A DNA stretch of 64,000 bases from a virus. Each line of letters opens with the position of its first letter. The first letter of the stretch is position 1. Location of the stretch: positions 62,001-126,000 of IMG/VR virus record IMGVR_UViG_3300032293_001706. One strand, 5' to 3'. Below, piece after piece: positions 51,557 to 62,436 of the stretch. The notes under the pieces are model-generated. The model was not told the DNA's origin and made no database searches. It saw only the letters and a program-made list of their open reading frames with translations. Both the position numbers and the translations under genes were made by a program.

Positions 51557-53374
51557 ATGGCAGAAAAGAAAATATCATATACCGTAAGAGATTTTGCGGC
51601 AATCAGACAAGAATTAATTGATTATACAAGGAAATATTATCCTGACCTTGTTGGAAACTTTAACGATGCATCGATATTTTCGGTATTAATGGATTTAAAT
51701 GCTGCTGTTACAGATAATTTACATTACCATATTGATAGAAGTATTCAAGAAACTGTGTTAGAATTTGCACAGCAAAGAAGTTCACTTTATAATATTGCAA
51801 GAACTTATGGTTTAAAAATACCAGGAAATAGACCATCAGTTGCGGTTTGTGATATAACAATAAATGTTCCTGTTAGTGGTGATAGACCAAACATTAATTA
51901 TATGGGAACAATTAAAGCTGGTTCACAATTTGTTGGTGCGGGACAAACATTTGAAAATTTAACGGATATCCAATTTTGGAGTCAATATAATTCATCAGGA
52001 CAACCAAACCAAAAAGTAATCCCTGTTTTGGATGGAAACAACAGAGTTATAAGTTATAACATTACAAAAAGAGAATTTTTGGTAAACGGGACAACCAAAG
52101 TATTTAAAAAAGTTATTACGCCTTCAGACGTTATTCCTTTCTTACAAGTGTTCCTACCTGAAAGGAATGTATTAAACGTAACATCAATTATTGAAAAAGA
52201 TGGAATAAATTATCAAAATATTCCACCATATTCTGATTTTATATCACCTACAGGAAGATGGTATGAAGTTCCTGCACTTGCAGAATCAAGGGTATTTGTT
52301 CCAAACGCTGGAAGAACTGCAAGTCAAGGAATTATACCTGGTGTTTATATTGATACCGACACAAGATTTATTACTGAATTTACACCTGAAAATTTTATGA
52401 AGATTACATTTGGTGGAGCAAATTCAACCGCAGACCAACAATTACAATCCTTTGTTCAAACAGGTATAACACCAAGATTGAATGATTATCAAAACAATAT
52501 TAATTTAGGTCTAATTCCAAGGGCTAATACAACTTTATTTATTCAATATAGAATAGGAGGGGGTTTGGAAAGTAATCTTGGGGTTAATGTTATAAATTCT
52601 GTGGGTAATTTAAATATGGTTTTTGATGGGGCAACAAACCCTTCAGAACAATCAAGAGTAATAAACTCTGTTCAAATAACAAACGTAACTGCCGCAGTTG
52701 GAGGTGCAAATCCACCTTCAATCGAAGAAGTAAGAAACTATGTAACATTTAACTTTGCATCACAAAATAGGGCGGTAACAATTGGTGACTATTATGCATT
52801 AATTAATAGAATGCCTGGAATATATGGTGTTCCTGCGAAAGTAAGTGTTATGGAAATGAATAATCAGATTTACATTGCTGTATTGAGTCAGGACAATTCA
52901 GGAAAGATGACACAACAAGTTCCACAAGTGTTGAAAGATAATATAAAAACTTATCTAAATGAATATAGAATGACAAACGATAGTTTGACAGTTCAAGTAG
53001 GAAAAGTAATTGATTTAAGATTTGAAATAAATGTGACATTGGAACAAGTAACAAATCAAAGTGCAATTATTGCCGACATTATAGATAATGTATCGACATA
53101 TTTATCACCTGTTTCAAGAGAAATGGGACAAAATGTCATAATCTCTGAAATAAGAAGGATAGTTCAAAACATTAAAGGTGTTGTGTCTGTTTCAGAAATT
53201 AAGGTGTTTAATATGGTTGGAGGACAATATTCATCTTCACAAACAGCACAAGTATACTCTAATCCGACAACAAAAGAAATAAAATTAATTGATGATACCA
53301 TTTTTGCACAACCTACAGAATTCTATCAAATAAGGTATGACAATAGGGATATCGGTATTAGAGTTAAAAAATAA
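51557..53374 (+). CDS. 6: Baseplate wedge protein gp6-like (Baseplate_J family)
   Basis: 605 aa (T4 gp6: 660). ISYTVRDFAAIRQELIDYTR and YPDLVGNFNDASIFSVLMDLNAAVTDNL (in parts) are the usual start of gp6-type wedge proteins; PSIEEVRNYVTFNFASQNRAVTIGDYYALIN marks the BaseplateJ-like core, and the C-terminus is beta-rich. Two copies per wedge form the inner ring in T4. It starts 2 nt after the gp25 stop. Confidence 0.88.
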   Translation: MAEKKISYTVRDFAAIRQELIDYTRKYYPDLVGNFNDASIFSVLMDLNAAVTDNLHYHIDRSIQETVLEFAQQRSSLYNIARTYGLKIPGNRPSVAVCDITINVPVSGDRPNINYMGTIKAGSQFVGAGQTFENLTDIQFWSQYNSSGQPNQKVIPVLDGNNRVISYNITKREFLVNGTTKVFKKVITPSDVIPFLQVFLPERNVLNVTSIIEKDGINYQNIPPYSDFISPTGRWYEVPALAESRVFVPNAGRTASQGIIPGVYIDTDTRFITEFTPENFMKITFGGANSTADQQLQSFVQTGITPRLNDYQNNINLGLIPRANTTLFIQYRIGGGLESNLGVNVINSVGNLNMVFDGATNPSEQSRVINSVQITNVTAAVGGANPPSIEEVRNYVTFNFASQNRAVTIGDYYALINRMPGIYGVPAKVSVMEMNNQIYIAVLSQDNSGKMTQQVPQVLKDNIKTYLNEYRMTNDSLTVQVGKVIDLRFEINVTLEQVTNQSAIIADIIDNVSTYLSPVSREMGQNVIISEIRRIVQNIKGVVSVSEIKVFNMVGGQYSSSQTAQVYSNPTTKEIKLIDDTIFAQPTEFYQIRYDNRDIGIRVKK

Positions 53375-53422
53375 TATTCACAAGGATTTTTCTTAAACTA
53401 CTATTGAAAATAGATATTAAAC

Positions 53423-53429
53423 TATTTAT
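53423..53429 (+). promoter_or_regulatory. TATTTAT motif upstream of 1751-aa gene
   Basis: TATTTAT 11 nt before the ATG at 53441. Confidence 0.35.
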
Positions 53430-53440
53430 CAAAAAGTAGT

Positions 53441-56400
53441 ATGGCAAAATCTTATAGATTAAAAACATCATTAAATTCACAAGGATTAACAGACCAAACG
53501 TTAAGAGTTAAAATTGACCAAGATTTTGATTTCTTGGAGATTTTATCTTTGAAACTAACACAAACAGATGTATATAAAAGGTTCTGTTCTGATTATGGTG
53601 TTATTGCGGGAAGAGTAGTTGCAAACGGAGGATTTGGTATACCAAATGCTAAAGTTTCTGTGTTTATTCCTATTGATGATGTTGACTTAAACAATCCTGT
53701 TATATCAACATTATATCCTTATCAAGCTCCAACAGATAAAAATGAAGATGGGTATAGATATAATTTATTACCATATGAACCATCATATGAAGGACACGTA
53801 CCAACAGGAACTTTTCCATCAAAAAATGATGTCCTAACAAGAAAAGAAGTTCTTGAAATTTATGAAAAATATTATAAATACACCGTAAGAACAAATGAGT
53901 CGGGTGATTATATGATTGTTGGTGTTCCATTGGGGGACCAAAAAATAGTTCTTGATGTCGATTTATCAGATATGGGTTGTTTTTCTTTAAGACCAACCGA
54001 TTTAATAAGAATGAATCGTGGTAATAGACAACAGTTTGACGGTAATAATTTTAGAAGTTCTGAAGACCTTAATAGTCTACCACAAATTGTAAATGTGGTG
54101 AGAGCGGTAAATATTGGTTCATTTTGGGGTGAATCCGATGAATGTAATATAGGTATAACAAGAGTTGATTTTGATTTACGAGACCAAGGTATTAATATAG
54201 AACCGACAGCGGTTTTTATGGGTTCGATATTTTCATCAAATGATGAAGACTACTTAAAAAATAATTGTAAACCAAAAGCAGAACAAGGTGATTTATGTGG
54301 TTTAGTTACAGGACCAGGAACCTTATTAGCTGTTAGACAAAGTGTGAATTTGGACCAATTTGGTAGACCAATTCTTGAACAATATCCATTACCATCAGGT
54401 GGAAAAGTAATTGACGAAAATGGGGCATTTGTCCTTGATTTACCAATGAATTTGGATTATTTAATCACCGATGAATATGGAAATTTGGTTGTTTCACAGG
54501 ACCCAAAAGTAGGTATACCATCAAAGGCGAAATATAGATTTAAAGTAAAATATAATAGTAGTGTAAGAGACATTGCGACACTATCAAATCCAACACAAAT
54601 TATTAATCCTAATTTATTAAATTTGGGGGCGTTAGCACCTAGAGGTTCGGTATTAAGAGGTAATTATTTAATACCTAATATTAAAGAATACGGTTGGGTT
54701 AATGATGTTGACCCTGTAACAAAAGAAGGTGTAAAAAGAACAATAACATTAGAATTTTCAAGTAGTCAAATTGAAGAAATAAAAACATTTGTTACACCAT
54801 CAAATACCGCATATCGTGTTGATTATATATCAGGAGCAACAGGAGTACAATTTAGAGTTGATAATGTTTTAGATAACTCTAAATGGTTGGAAACTAAAAA
54901 TGGTGGAACAATAAGTATAACAACAATTAAAAAAACCAATATTGAAAACGTTGGTGGTGTTAATGTTGAAGTCCCTGAAAAAGTTAAATTGGTATTAAAT
55001 GAATACGATTATGATTATGTCCAATTTCAAAAATCATATTCATTCAGTTTAGATTGGGACGATTATCCAAATTATGAAGATGCTGTAAATTGTAATGATA
55101 CTTTTTATGAATTTAAATATAATAAAGTTTACACGGTTTCACAATTAATAGATGAATATAGGAAAGGAACAAATAGAGCAAGATTCCTTTCAATTAAAGA
55201 AGTCCTGCAAAGAAATTGTCAATCAGAAACAAATAAGTTCCCTGTTAATGACGGAGTTAGAAACTTTGATTTGTTATATTTTATTATTTCAACTCTTTTC
55301 AATATTTTAAGTATTACATTCACAGTTTTAATTCCTGTATATAGTTTAGTTAAATTTTTGTGGAATAGATTTGCGGTAATTCTTGCCGCTTTCTTTATTG
55401 CGTATACCGTATATAGGGTAGCATCTTCGGCAATTGTAATTGCTGGTTATATCAATGCTGGCGGACCTGTACTTGGAGGTATTCTTAGGGAGGCAGGGGA
55501 ATTATTACTTTGGGGAGGTTTAGGGGCCGTAATAACAACATTCTTTAAAAGAATTACAAAATTAAATTTACCACCTTTAAGACTACCAATGTTAACTTAT
55601 CCTGATTGTTCATCATGTGATTGTGGTGAATTTGATGTTTCTGAAGGGCCTGGAGACAATGAATTTAATACAAGTCCTTTGGCAGATATTAACATACCGT
55701 CAACGTTTAAGCCGTATCAAAACGACCCTGACGTTGTTCAAAACTTAATAAATCAAGGATATGGACAAGTAGTTGCAGGACGTGATGATAAAGATGACGA
55801 TAGTGATGTTAGTGAGGCGAGAACACCAAGATATAAATTGTTGGATAGTGAATATTGGAGCTCAACAGAAGTTAATCCTTTAAATTCAGGTACTTGTGGA
55901 GCAAGTGGTTTTAATAGTTTAACAATACCCGAAAGAATTAATTTATATAATACAAAAGGACATTATTTTAATACTCAACCTGGAGGAGGTTCAAATAGGA
56001 TTAAAGTTTATCCAAACTATACTATTAATAAGAGTACTGATGCATATTACGAGGACCAACCCTTGGTTGTCATTATGGACCCAAATTTTCTACTAAACTA
56101 TAGTGCAGGAACAATCTTATCATTTGCATCTGCGGGAAGTACAAAAGATAGTAATATTACAGGTACAACACAAAATAAAAATGGGTTAGGAAGTTATAAT
56201 GTTACGGGTACAACACCAAATAATGACTCAATCTCAATCACAGTAACATATGCAAATCCAAACAACGATAATTCAAGTATTACAAAAACATTTATTGTTA
56301 ATAATGGATATACAGGATTAACAACCTATAGTTATCCTGCAGATATTGAATACTATCAAGTTGTTACTGGCTATACTTTAAATGACTTAGATACTGTTGT

Positions 56401-58696
56401 TCAAAACAACACAAAAGATAATTCATTTTATGATAATAGTTTTTATAACAGAATTATTAGAGGACAAATGAATATTGGTTGGGGATTTAGAGATGAGGAT
56501 AATGATAGGTATATCGATTACAGTACTTGTGAAGGAATTAGTTATGTAATGGATAGAATACCTGATGATATTAGAAAAGAGTTATCGGTTGTTGTATTAA
56601 TGAAAGGTGTTGACCCGTATTCTACAAGACAAAAGACAAAAGTAGATGTATCAAGAATTTTTGGTTTACAAGAAGGTAGTTTAATGGCTGACTCAAGGTA
56701 CAAACTTAACATACCAATACAATCAGGTCTTAATCTTGATAACTACTCAAATTACACAACAAACCAAAATACAAACTTGTTTTATCCTTCTTATTATTTT
56801 ACACCATCTGTTCAAACAACAGAAAAAGAATGGAGATATTCATCATTTACAACAAACAATCATTTATTATACAGTTCTTTTGATACTTCTAACGTGGGTA
56901 ATAGTTCCACATCAAATAATATTGTAAATAATTCGTCCGATGGATACTTTAATAATGAATACATCCAAGGTGGAAGTTTGATGGTAAGAACAACCAAAAA
57001 ACAAACAATCCTACCAAAAAGAAACGGAAGCGGTGGAGTTGAAAGAGAAATTGGTAACTATCAATTTTATAGGAGCGTTTATAATTATACCGCAACAACA
57101 ATGTCATTAACATCCAATTTAAATATTGTGATGAGAAGTGATAGGTTACCTCGTTCAGACAATTTTGATAACAACTTTGTTTTGGCTCAAAATAAATCAT
57201 TTGCTATTTATGTTGTACCTGAAACAGGATTTGTTAATATACCAATAGGTTCAATATCTAATATTAATGATTTTAGTACCGATAATTCAATAGATTTTGA
57301 AGAAGCCTACGGGGAAGAAACAACAAGTGCGTTAAGTACGTTTAGCTGTAATAAGATGGTTCCAATCGGTGCTTATAAACAAAACGATAATGGAACTTTA
57401 GAATTATTACCAGAAACAGATGATGTTTATTGGATAACTGATAGTCGTAAAAACAAAAGAGTTGTTAATGGTTGTTATCAGTTCTGTGCAGAAGATTTAA
57501 CATTCGGTGCTGACTTAAAAAATCTTGCAGAATGGAAATCGAGGTTTTTACTTGGGTTTGCAATTTGTAGGAATGTCTTTGGATTAACATTTACAAACCA
57601 ATGGATAAATGGTTCACTATATATGCCAGGATTCCAAAATGATAAAATTTATTCAGGACCGTTAAATGTTTCAAACCCAACGTACAAATATTGTAAAGAT
57701 AAAATTGTTTTTAGAATTGAAAACAATAGTTTCTTTTATCGTTCATCACCATATAATTCCTCGATTGGTTTTGTTGGAATGCCGGCGGATACAAATGAAA
57801 GTGAAAAGGGGAACAAATATTATTTGGGTAATCCAACAACAGTTGTTGATTTAGGACCAAAAGATAATATTATAAAAAACATTTGTACTCAACCTGAATT
57901 TCAGGGGTATGTAGCAGGTAAATTACCAGCAACATCATATAACTCAGTTTCAGATTTATTACAATTGTTTACAATGAGTAGATTATCAAATTCATCTTGG
58001 TTGGGTAAACTTTTAGGTGTTGGAGGAAATGCTTCAGTACAAGGACTTTTCTCAAGAAGAGGTGATAAAATAGATGGTGATTTTGCTCAATTGATAAGTA
58101 TAAATTCAGAGTTTGGTGTTGTACCATTTACACCTGAAGGATATTCGAGCCAAAGTACATTTTTTAATGTTTCTAAAAAACCAATTGTTGGTGTTTTCTT
58201 CACAGGTGACACGGCAGATAGAGATTATGTATCACCAGGAAGAGAGATATTTATTGATACCACAACAAAGGTAGGTGTAAATAACTTTGGAAAAAAATCA
58301 CAAATTGTTCCAATGTATCAATGGAGTTTAGATTTAAGTCCACAGAAAGATTCTAAACCTTTATTATTTGGGTCTGACCAAAATGATTGGTTTACTGATA
58401 GGGAAAGCGGTAAGTTTTATGAGATAAAATATCAGGGTATTGATAGGTTAAATGGTAATACATATTTCGCAAGTCCAATATCAAAACCAACAACTCAAAG
58501 ACCTGGTTATATATATGCATCAAAACCATCAGTTGATTCAAATAATAATATAACAGGATTTACATATGATGGGTTTTATAATCCATCTGCTGATTCAACC
58601 TTCTTAGTTGGTGCTCCAAATCATTTTTATTTTGGTTTGAAAATAGGAAAAACCGCTCTCGATAAATTTATCCAAGATTATGCAATTGAAATATAA
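53441..58696 (+). CDS. Giant wedge protein with membrane-like helices (gp7 position)
   Basis: 1751 aa. It follows gp6, the place of T4 gp7 (1032 aa). The N-terminal ~180 residues contain carboxypeptidase-regulatory-like Ig units (GVIAGRVVANGGFGIPNAKVSVF; NESGDYMIVGVPLGD). Residues ~611-702 hold three strongly hydrophobic helices (611-637, 644-671, 677-702) unlike anything in T4 gp7, followed by a Cys cluster (C723, C726, C728) and acidic Pro-rich sequence. The C-terminal ~900 residues are beta-rich. The hydrophobic block could insert in a host membrane or be buried in the baseplate. The gp7 equivalence is positional. Confidence 0.6.
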   Translation: MAKSYRLKTSLNSQGLTDQTLRVKIDQDFDFLEILSLKLTQTDVYKRFCSDYGVIAGRVVANGGFGIPNAKVSVFIPIDDVDLNNPVISTLYPYQAPTDKNEDGYRYNLLPYEPSYEGHVPTGTFPSKNDVLTRKEVLEIYEKYYKYTVRTNESGDYMIVGVPLGDQKIVLDVDLSDMGCFSLRPTDLIRMNRGNRQQFDGNNFRSSEDLNSLPQIVNVVRAVNIGSFWGESDECNIGITRVDFDLRDQGINIEPTAVFMGSIFSSNDEDYLKNNCKPKAEQGDLCGLVTGPGTLLAVRQSVNLDQFGRPILEQYPLPSGGKVIDENGAFVLDLPMNLDYLITDEYGNLVVSQDPKVGIPSKAKYRFKVKYNSSVRDIATLSNPTQIINPNLLNLGALAPRGSVLRGNYLIPNIKEYGWVNDVDPVTKEGVKRTITLEFSSSQIEEIKTFVTPSNTAYRVDYISGATGVQFRVDNVLDNSKWLETKNGGTISITTIKKTNIENVGGVNVEVPEKVKLVLNEYDYDYVQFQKSYSFSLDWDDYPNYEDAVNCNDTFYEFKYNKVYTVSQLIDEYRKGTNRARFLSIKEVLQRNCQSETNKFPVNDGVRNFDLLYFIISTLFNILSITFTVLIPVYSLVKFLWNRFAVILAAFFIAYTVYRVASSAIVIAGYINAGGPVLGGILREAGELLLWGGLGAVITTFFKRITKLNLPPLRLPMLTYPDCSSCDCGEFDVSEGPGDNEFNTSPLADINIPSTFKPYQNDPDVVQNLINQGYGQVVAGRDDKDDDSDVSEARTPRYKLLDSEYWSSTEVNPLNSGTCGASGFNSLTIPERINLYNTKGHYFNTQPGGGSNRIKVYPNYTINKSTDAYYEDQPLVVIMDPNFLLNYSAGTILSFASAGSTKDSNITGTTQNKNGLGSYNVTGTTPNNDSISITVTYANPNNDNSSITKTFIVNNGYTGLTTYSYPADIEYYQVVTGYTLNDLDTVVQNNTKDNSFYDNSFYNRIIRGQMNIGWGFRDEDNDRYIDYSTCEGISYVMDRIPDDIRKELSVVVLMKGVDPYSTRQKTKVDVSRIFGLQEGSLMADSRYKLNIPIQSGLNLDNYSNYTTNQNTNLFYPSYYFTPSVQTTEKEWRYSSFTTNNHLLYSSFDTSNVGNSSTSNNIVNNSSDGYFNNEYIQGGSLMVRTTKKQTILPKRNGSGGVEREIGNYQFYRSVYNYTATTMSLTSNLNIVMRSDRLPRSDNFDNNFVLAQNKSFAIYVVPETGFVNIPIGSISNINDFSTDNSIDFEEAYGEETTSALSTFSCNKMVPIGAYKQNDNGTLELLPETDDVYWITDSRKNKRVVNGCYQFCAEDLTFGADLKNLAEWKSRFLLGFAICRNVFGLTFTNQWINGSLYMPGFQNDKIYSGPLNVSNPTYKYCKDKIVFRIENNSFFYRSSPYNSSIGFVGMPADTNESEKGNKYYLGNPTTVVDLGPKDNIIKNICTQPEFQGYVAGKLPATSYNSVSDLLQLFTMSRLSNSSWLGKLLGVGGNASVQGLFSRRGDKIDGDFAQLISINSEFGVVPFTPEGYSSQSTFFNVSKKPIVGVFFTGDTADRDYVSPGREIFIDTTTKVGVNNFGKKSQIVPMYQWSLDLSPQKDSKPLLFGSDQNDWFTDRESGKFYEIKYQGIDRLNGNTYFASPISKPTTQRPGYIYASKPSVDSNNNITGFTYDGFYNPSADSTFLVGAPNHFYFGLKIGKTALDKFIQDYAIEI

Positions 58697-60465
58697 TGAG
58701 TAAAGTTAATAACGATAAATTAATAGTATTACCTAGATTAGAATATAAATTATCTACAGATAGATTATTGTCCATTCCAATAACTTTGGATGGTAATAGA
58801 AAAGAGTTAATTGATTCTAATCGAGTTAGAAATGTTGACGCATATCAACAATCGGTTGTCGAAAGAAACGAATCACAAACTTATCGAATTTGTGGTAAAA
58901 TAACAGAACTTTTTTCAAATACATTACAAGGAACAACAAATTATGAGAATTTTAAGAACTATATGTATTTAACAAATCCGATTGATGTTCTAACAAACAA
59001 TAATGTTTTATTTGATAATAATGGACAAAGAGTTGTGGATACTTTTGGTGTAAAATGGGATGGTTATCCACAATATCACGAATTTAGTTTTATTAGGAAT
59101 GATATTGACAACCCTCAAATTGATTTCCAACCTAAAAGTTCTTCAACATATAATTGGTCCTACTATTTAAGTTATGTTTATTCTGCTAGTACAACTCAGA
59201 AAATGAGTTATGTGAATAAACAATTAAATGGTAATCCTGTAAATTTTATTGCATCTGATGGAATACCTTTTACCATCGTTAATACAGTATCAAATGGAAC
59301 TAACTATATTACATTCAGGTGTGCTGGAAAACATAATTTAACACCCGCTCAATATGTTGAATTATCTATAGATTATGATGGAAATAATTTATTTCAGGTC
59401 GATGTTATTGGGGAAGCAGGGTACGATAATGAAGACACAAGTTTCTCAATTACCAATTACGGATATACGGGTAGTACATTTGCAAATGGTGTATCAGGGA
59501 CTTTTAAAAGAATTACAGACATTGCAAATTCTGCTGAAACAAAATCACAATATTATGTGAGGTTACATAAATTATTAACTGATGACACAGGTATTGTTGT
59601 TAATAAGTTAGCCTTTGAATATAATCCGTTTTTAAAGAAAGAAAAATTGGAATATTCTGCTCTAACACCTAATTTAACACAAAGAGTTTCGTTATTGGAA
59701 GGTTCACAATCCTATGGTTTCACCGTAGTAAAAGATTTTGATGTTACAAATTTAAAGACAAACTTTAATAAACCTGTAACTAGTCTATTTTTAACAATCG
59801 TAAATAAAGGATATTCAGGGTGGTTCAATAAACCAAATCTAAATACAAACACGGCAATTCAGTACGGATGGAATTTAAATTTTCAAGGTGAAAATATTGA
59901 TGATTGGTGGTCCGTTAATAATATAGATAGTTTTGAAAATATACCTGTAAACTCATATTCTCGTACAACTGATAGTGGTACGTATGTTTTTTATTATAAT
60001 TCTTCCTTAAATACTGGGGATACAATATTTGGGGATTTCTGTGAGTATAACCAAAGTGAACAGTTAGAATTTATTGTATCTGAATGTAATCACAAATTAA
60101 CTTTTAATGATACTTTGTATCAGATAGAGTCACAAAATAACGCAATCCCTGAAGGATATTTTTATCAACCACATTATGAAATACCATTAAAAGTATATTC
60201 AAATGAAATAAGTGTGGCTTTTGATGACCAAACAACTATTATACCTAATTGGGCGTATTTTTCTCAATCTGATAATTTATGGAAATGGAGAAATATTTTA
60301 GAACCAGGTGAAATAGAAGATGATATAAATGGTCTTAATTATCCATTTTTAAATGGTGCTCATTATCCATTTACACAATTTACATTTAGATTAACAACAC
60401 CATTTAGGAATACAAATATAACCGTACCGGTATTAATTGACCCAATTTCTGACGACTGTGAATAA
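58696..60465 (+). CDS. Baseplate/tail protein, unknown family
   Basis: 589 aa, beta-rich. Starts MSKVNNDKLIVLPRLEYKL; central GKHNLTPAQYVELSIDYDG and later WKWRNILEPGEIEDDINGLNYPF. No diagnostic family motif is seen. Its TAATG overlap with the upstream wedge gene and shared direction with 60458-64000 suggest a baseplate or fibre-network component. T4 gp8-like function cannot be confirmed. Confidence 0.6.
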   Translation: MSKVNNDKLIVLPRLEYKLSTDRLLSIPITLDGNRKELIDSNRVRNVDAYQQSVVERNESQTYRICGKITELFSNTLQGTTNYENFKNYMYLTNPIDVLTNNNVLFDNNGQRVVDTFGVKWDGYPQYHEFSFIRNDIDNPQIDFQPKSSSTYNWSYYLSYVYSASTTQKMSYVNKQLNGNPVNFIASDGIPFTIVNTVSNGTNYITFRCAGKHNLTPAQYVELSIDYDGNNLFQVDVIGEAGYDNEDTSFSITNYGYTGSTFANGVSGTFKRITDIANSAETKSQYYVRLHKLLTDDTGIVVNKLAFEYNPFLKKEKLEYSALTPNLTQRVSLLEGSQSYGFTVVKDFDVTNLKTNFNKPVTSLFLTIVNKGYSGWFNKPNLNTNTAIQYGWNLNFQGENIDDWWSVNNIDSFENIPVNSYSRTTDSGTYVFYYNSSLNTGDTIFGDFCEYNQSEQLEFIVSECNHKLTFNDTLYQIESQNNAIPEGYFYQPHYEIPLKVYSNEISVAFDDQTTIIPNWAYFSQSDNLWKWRNILEPGEIEDDINGLNYPFLNGAHYPFTQFTFRLTTPFRNTNITVPVLIDPISDDCE

Positions 60466-61288
60466 TTATAGATTTAGATTAGAACAACAAGATAAAGGTA
60501 TTGAAATTCCAATTACAGTTAGTTGGGATGTTAATGGAATAAATGAAAGTATTGATTTATACGAAGATGAGGTTATCAGACAAGTAATTAATCCAATTGA
60601 TAATTTCGAAACAACAAGATATTCACATAATCCTTGGAACGAATCGATAACAAATAAAACACAAACATCTACAAACTATGAGTTTTATTTTTATAGTGCA
60701 ACCACAAATGCGGATATTGTTAATGAAACAACTAACGTAAATTGGGTAACAGATTATAGAGCAAATAACATTTCAACAATTGATATTTTATTCCAAAAAG
60801 AGGTTTTTAAAAAATCATTTTTTAAGTTAGATTTTTATGATACTAAAAATACAAGTAATCAACAAATATATCTAACAATTATTATACCCACAAGACAAGG
60901 TAAAACAATGATTGTACCTTATGGTGTAAGTAATGTTGAAATAAAAAAACCTGTATATGAATTGGATTTCTTGGGAGATAAAGAAGGGTATTTTATTTAT
61001 TGGTTAAAGGATACTCAATTTGTTAATTTATCTACTCTATATATGAGTGCAAAGTTCTATGATGCAAATATAGGACAATTCAAGAGAATGATGACAGAAC
61101 CACAAGGGTCAATGAGTAACAAGTTTAATTTTAATAACGAAGATTATTTTTATTATACACTTAATTTAAATTATGATAATTATACATATGAGGTTTATCT
61201 AACAAATCCAACAGTAATAGATAAAAGAGTTGGGACAAAAGATAATCCAATAAAATGGTTTGAATACGTAAATCCACCACAAAAATAA
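60458..61288 (+). CDS. Baseplate-associated hypothetical protein
   Basis: 276 aa if the GTG at 60458 (overlapping the previous stop) is used; a TTG at 60437 would add seven residues but is a less likely start. MNNYRFRLEQQDKGIEIPITVSW begins a beta-rich protein with no known motif. It is sandwiched in an operon of tail genes. It contains a repeated aromatic/Asn pattern (DNYTYEVYLTNPT). Function unknown. Confidence 0.55.
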   Translation: MNNYRFRLEQQDKGIEIPITVSWDVNGINESIDLYEDEVIRQVINPIDNFETTRYSHNPWNESITNKTQTSTNYEFYFYSATTNADIVNETTNVNWVTDYRANNISTIDILFQKEVFKKSFFKLDFYDTKNTSNQQIYLTIIIPTRQGKTMIVPYGVSNVEIKKPVYELDFLGDKEGYFIYWLKDTQFVNLSTLYMSAKFYDANIGQFKRMMTEPQGSMSNKFNFNNEDYFYYTLNLNYDNYTYEVYLTNPTVIDKRVGTKDNPIKWFEYVNPPQK

Positions 61289-61293
61289 TATAA

Positions 61294-62436
61294 ATGAATA
61301 CAGATATTTTCAAAGTTTCAATATCCCAAGAATTTTTACAATCTGCCAAAGTTAATTTGGAGGTGAGTGGAAAAACGGTTCCGATGTATACTGGTATGAC
61401 TTATCTGTTAACAGGTGGTACAAATGGTACGTCACTTTTAACAGGACTAACAATCCCTGTAATGTTTCAACAATCCTATAAAGACATTGGATATTATTCA
61501 GGGTTTGACGGTGCGATATATCAAAAAGATATTAATAACAATTTTATTTATAGTGGGACTACAGGTTCACCACAAAATTACAATTTGTATCTATTTAATA
61601 CATCTCAAGAATATGCTCAAGATATTGTATATACAGTAGATTGGGGTGATGGGTCACCTTTTGAAGTTATTAAAACAAAGGCGCCTGATTATACAGTACA
61701 CACATATCCGTTCAATCCAAATATTGGAGAATTAAAAACATATTCAGTATCAATGAGTGGTTCAGGTCCTTGGGGTATAACAGTAACCAAAAAAAATATA
61801 ACAATTCCTTATACTCAATTAGGAGTACCAAATGAAGAGGGAGAATCATTTTTTATACCTATGGGAACATATTGGTCAGGAACACCAATATCATATAAGT
61901 GGATATTTACAGGTGATAGTTACAATAACTATCCTGCTCAGGTAAGTTCATCATATCCTAATTTTAAGAAAACACCTTTTTTTGTTACAGGATTTACAAA
62001 TTCACAATTAAACCAATTAAGACTTTATGGACCAAAACCATATGTTGAAGGTGTTCCTGTAATAAAACAAGGAAAAATCGTTGGGTTGGTAAATAGAATC
62101 GCACCTAATTATACGGCATATACATATAATGACCAACTTTATTATGATTATCCTGAAGGGTATACATTATTCATTACAGGATATTCAGACCCAACAAATC
62201 CTGATAAAATAGTACCAATTACATCAGGATTAACACAAGAAATGATAACATTAATACCAATTGTAAAAGAAGAAATATTATTAGGTATGGTAAGTGATAC
62301 AGAAATACAATCAAATGTATTTATAGATAGAGGAAAATTATCGGTAACCGAAAGTCTGTTAAGACTTGGAGAAGTTGATAGTATGAATGACCTCATAAAT
62401 TATGGATATGGATACTTTAAAATAACGGAAATCTAA
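61294..62436 (+). CDS. Tail protein with PKD-like domain
   Basis: 380 aa. Residues ~90-170 fit a PKD (Ig-like) unit: YNLYLFNTS, VDWGDGSPFEVI, VHTYPFNP and YSVSMSGSG follow the WGDG...HTY...Y.V layout. Such domains usually mediate adhesion or protein contacts. C-terminal part contains PEGYTLFITGYSDPTNPDK and a helical end. Positioned downstream of the wedge genes, so a baseplate or fibre component is likely. Confidence 0.6.
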   Translation: MNTDIFKVSISQEFLQSAKVNLEVSGKTVPMYTGMTYLLTGGTNGTSLLTGLTIPVMFQQSYKDIGYYSGFDGAIYQKDINNNFIYSGTTGSPQNYNLYLFNTSQEYAQDIVYTVDWGDGSPFEVIKTKAPDYTVHTYPFNPNIGELKTYSVSMSGSGPWGITVTKKNITIPYTQLGVPNEEGESFFIPMGTYWSGTPISYKWIFTGDSYNNYPAQVSSSYPNFKKTPFFVTGFTNSQLNQLRLYGPKPYVEGVPVIKQGKIVGLVNRIAPNYTAYTYNDQLYYDYPEGYTLFITGYSDPTNPDKIVPITSGLTQEMITLIPIVKEEILLGMVSDTEIQSNVFIDRGKLSVTESLLRLGEVDSMNDLINYGYGYFKITEI

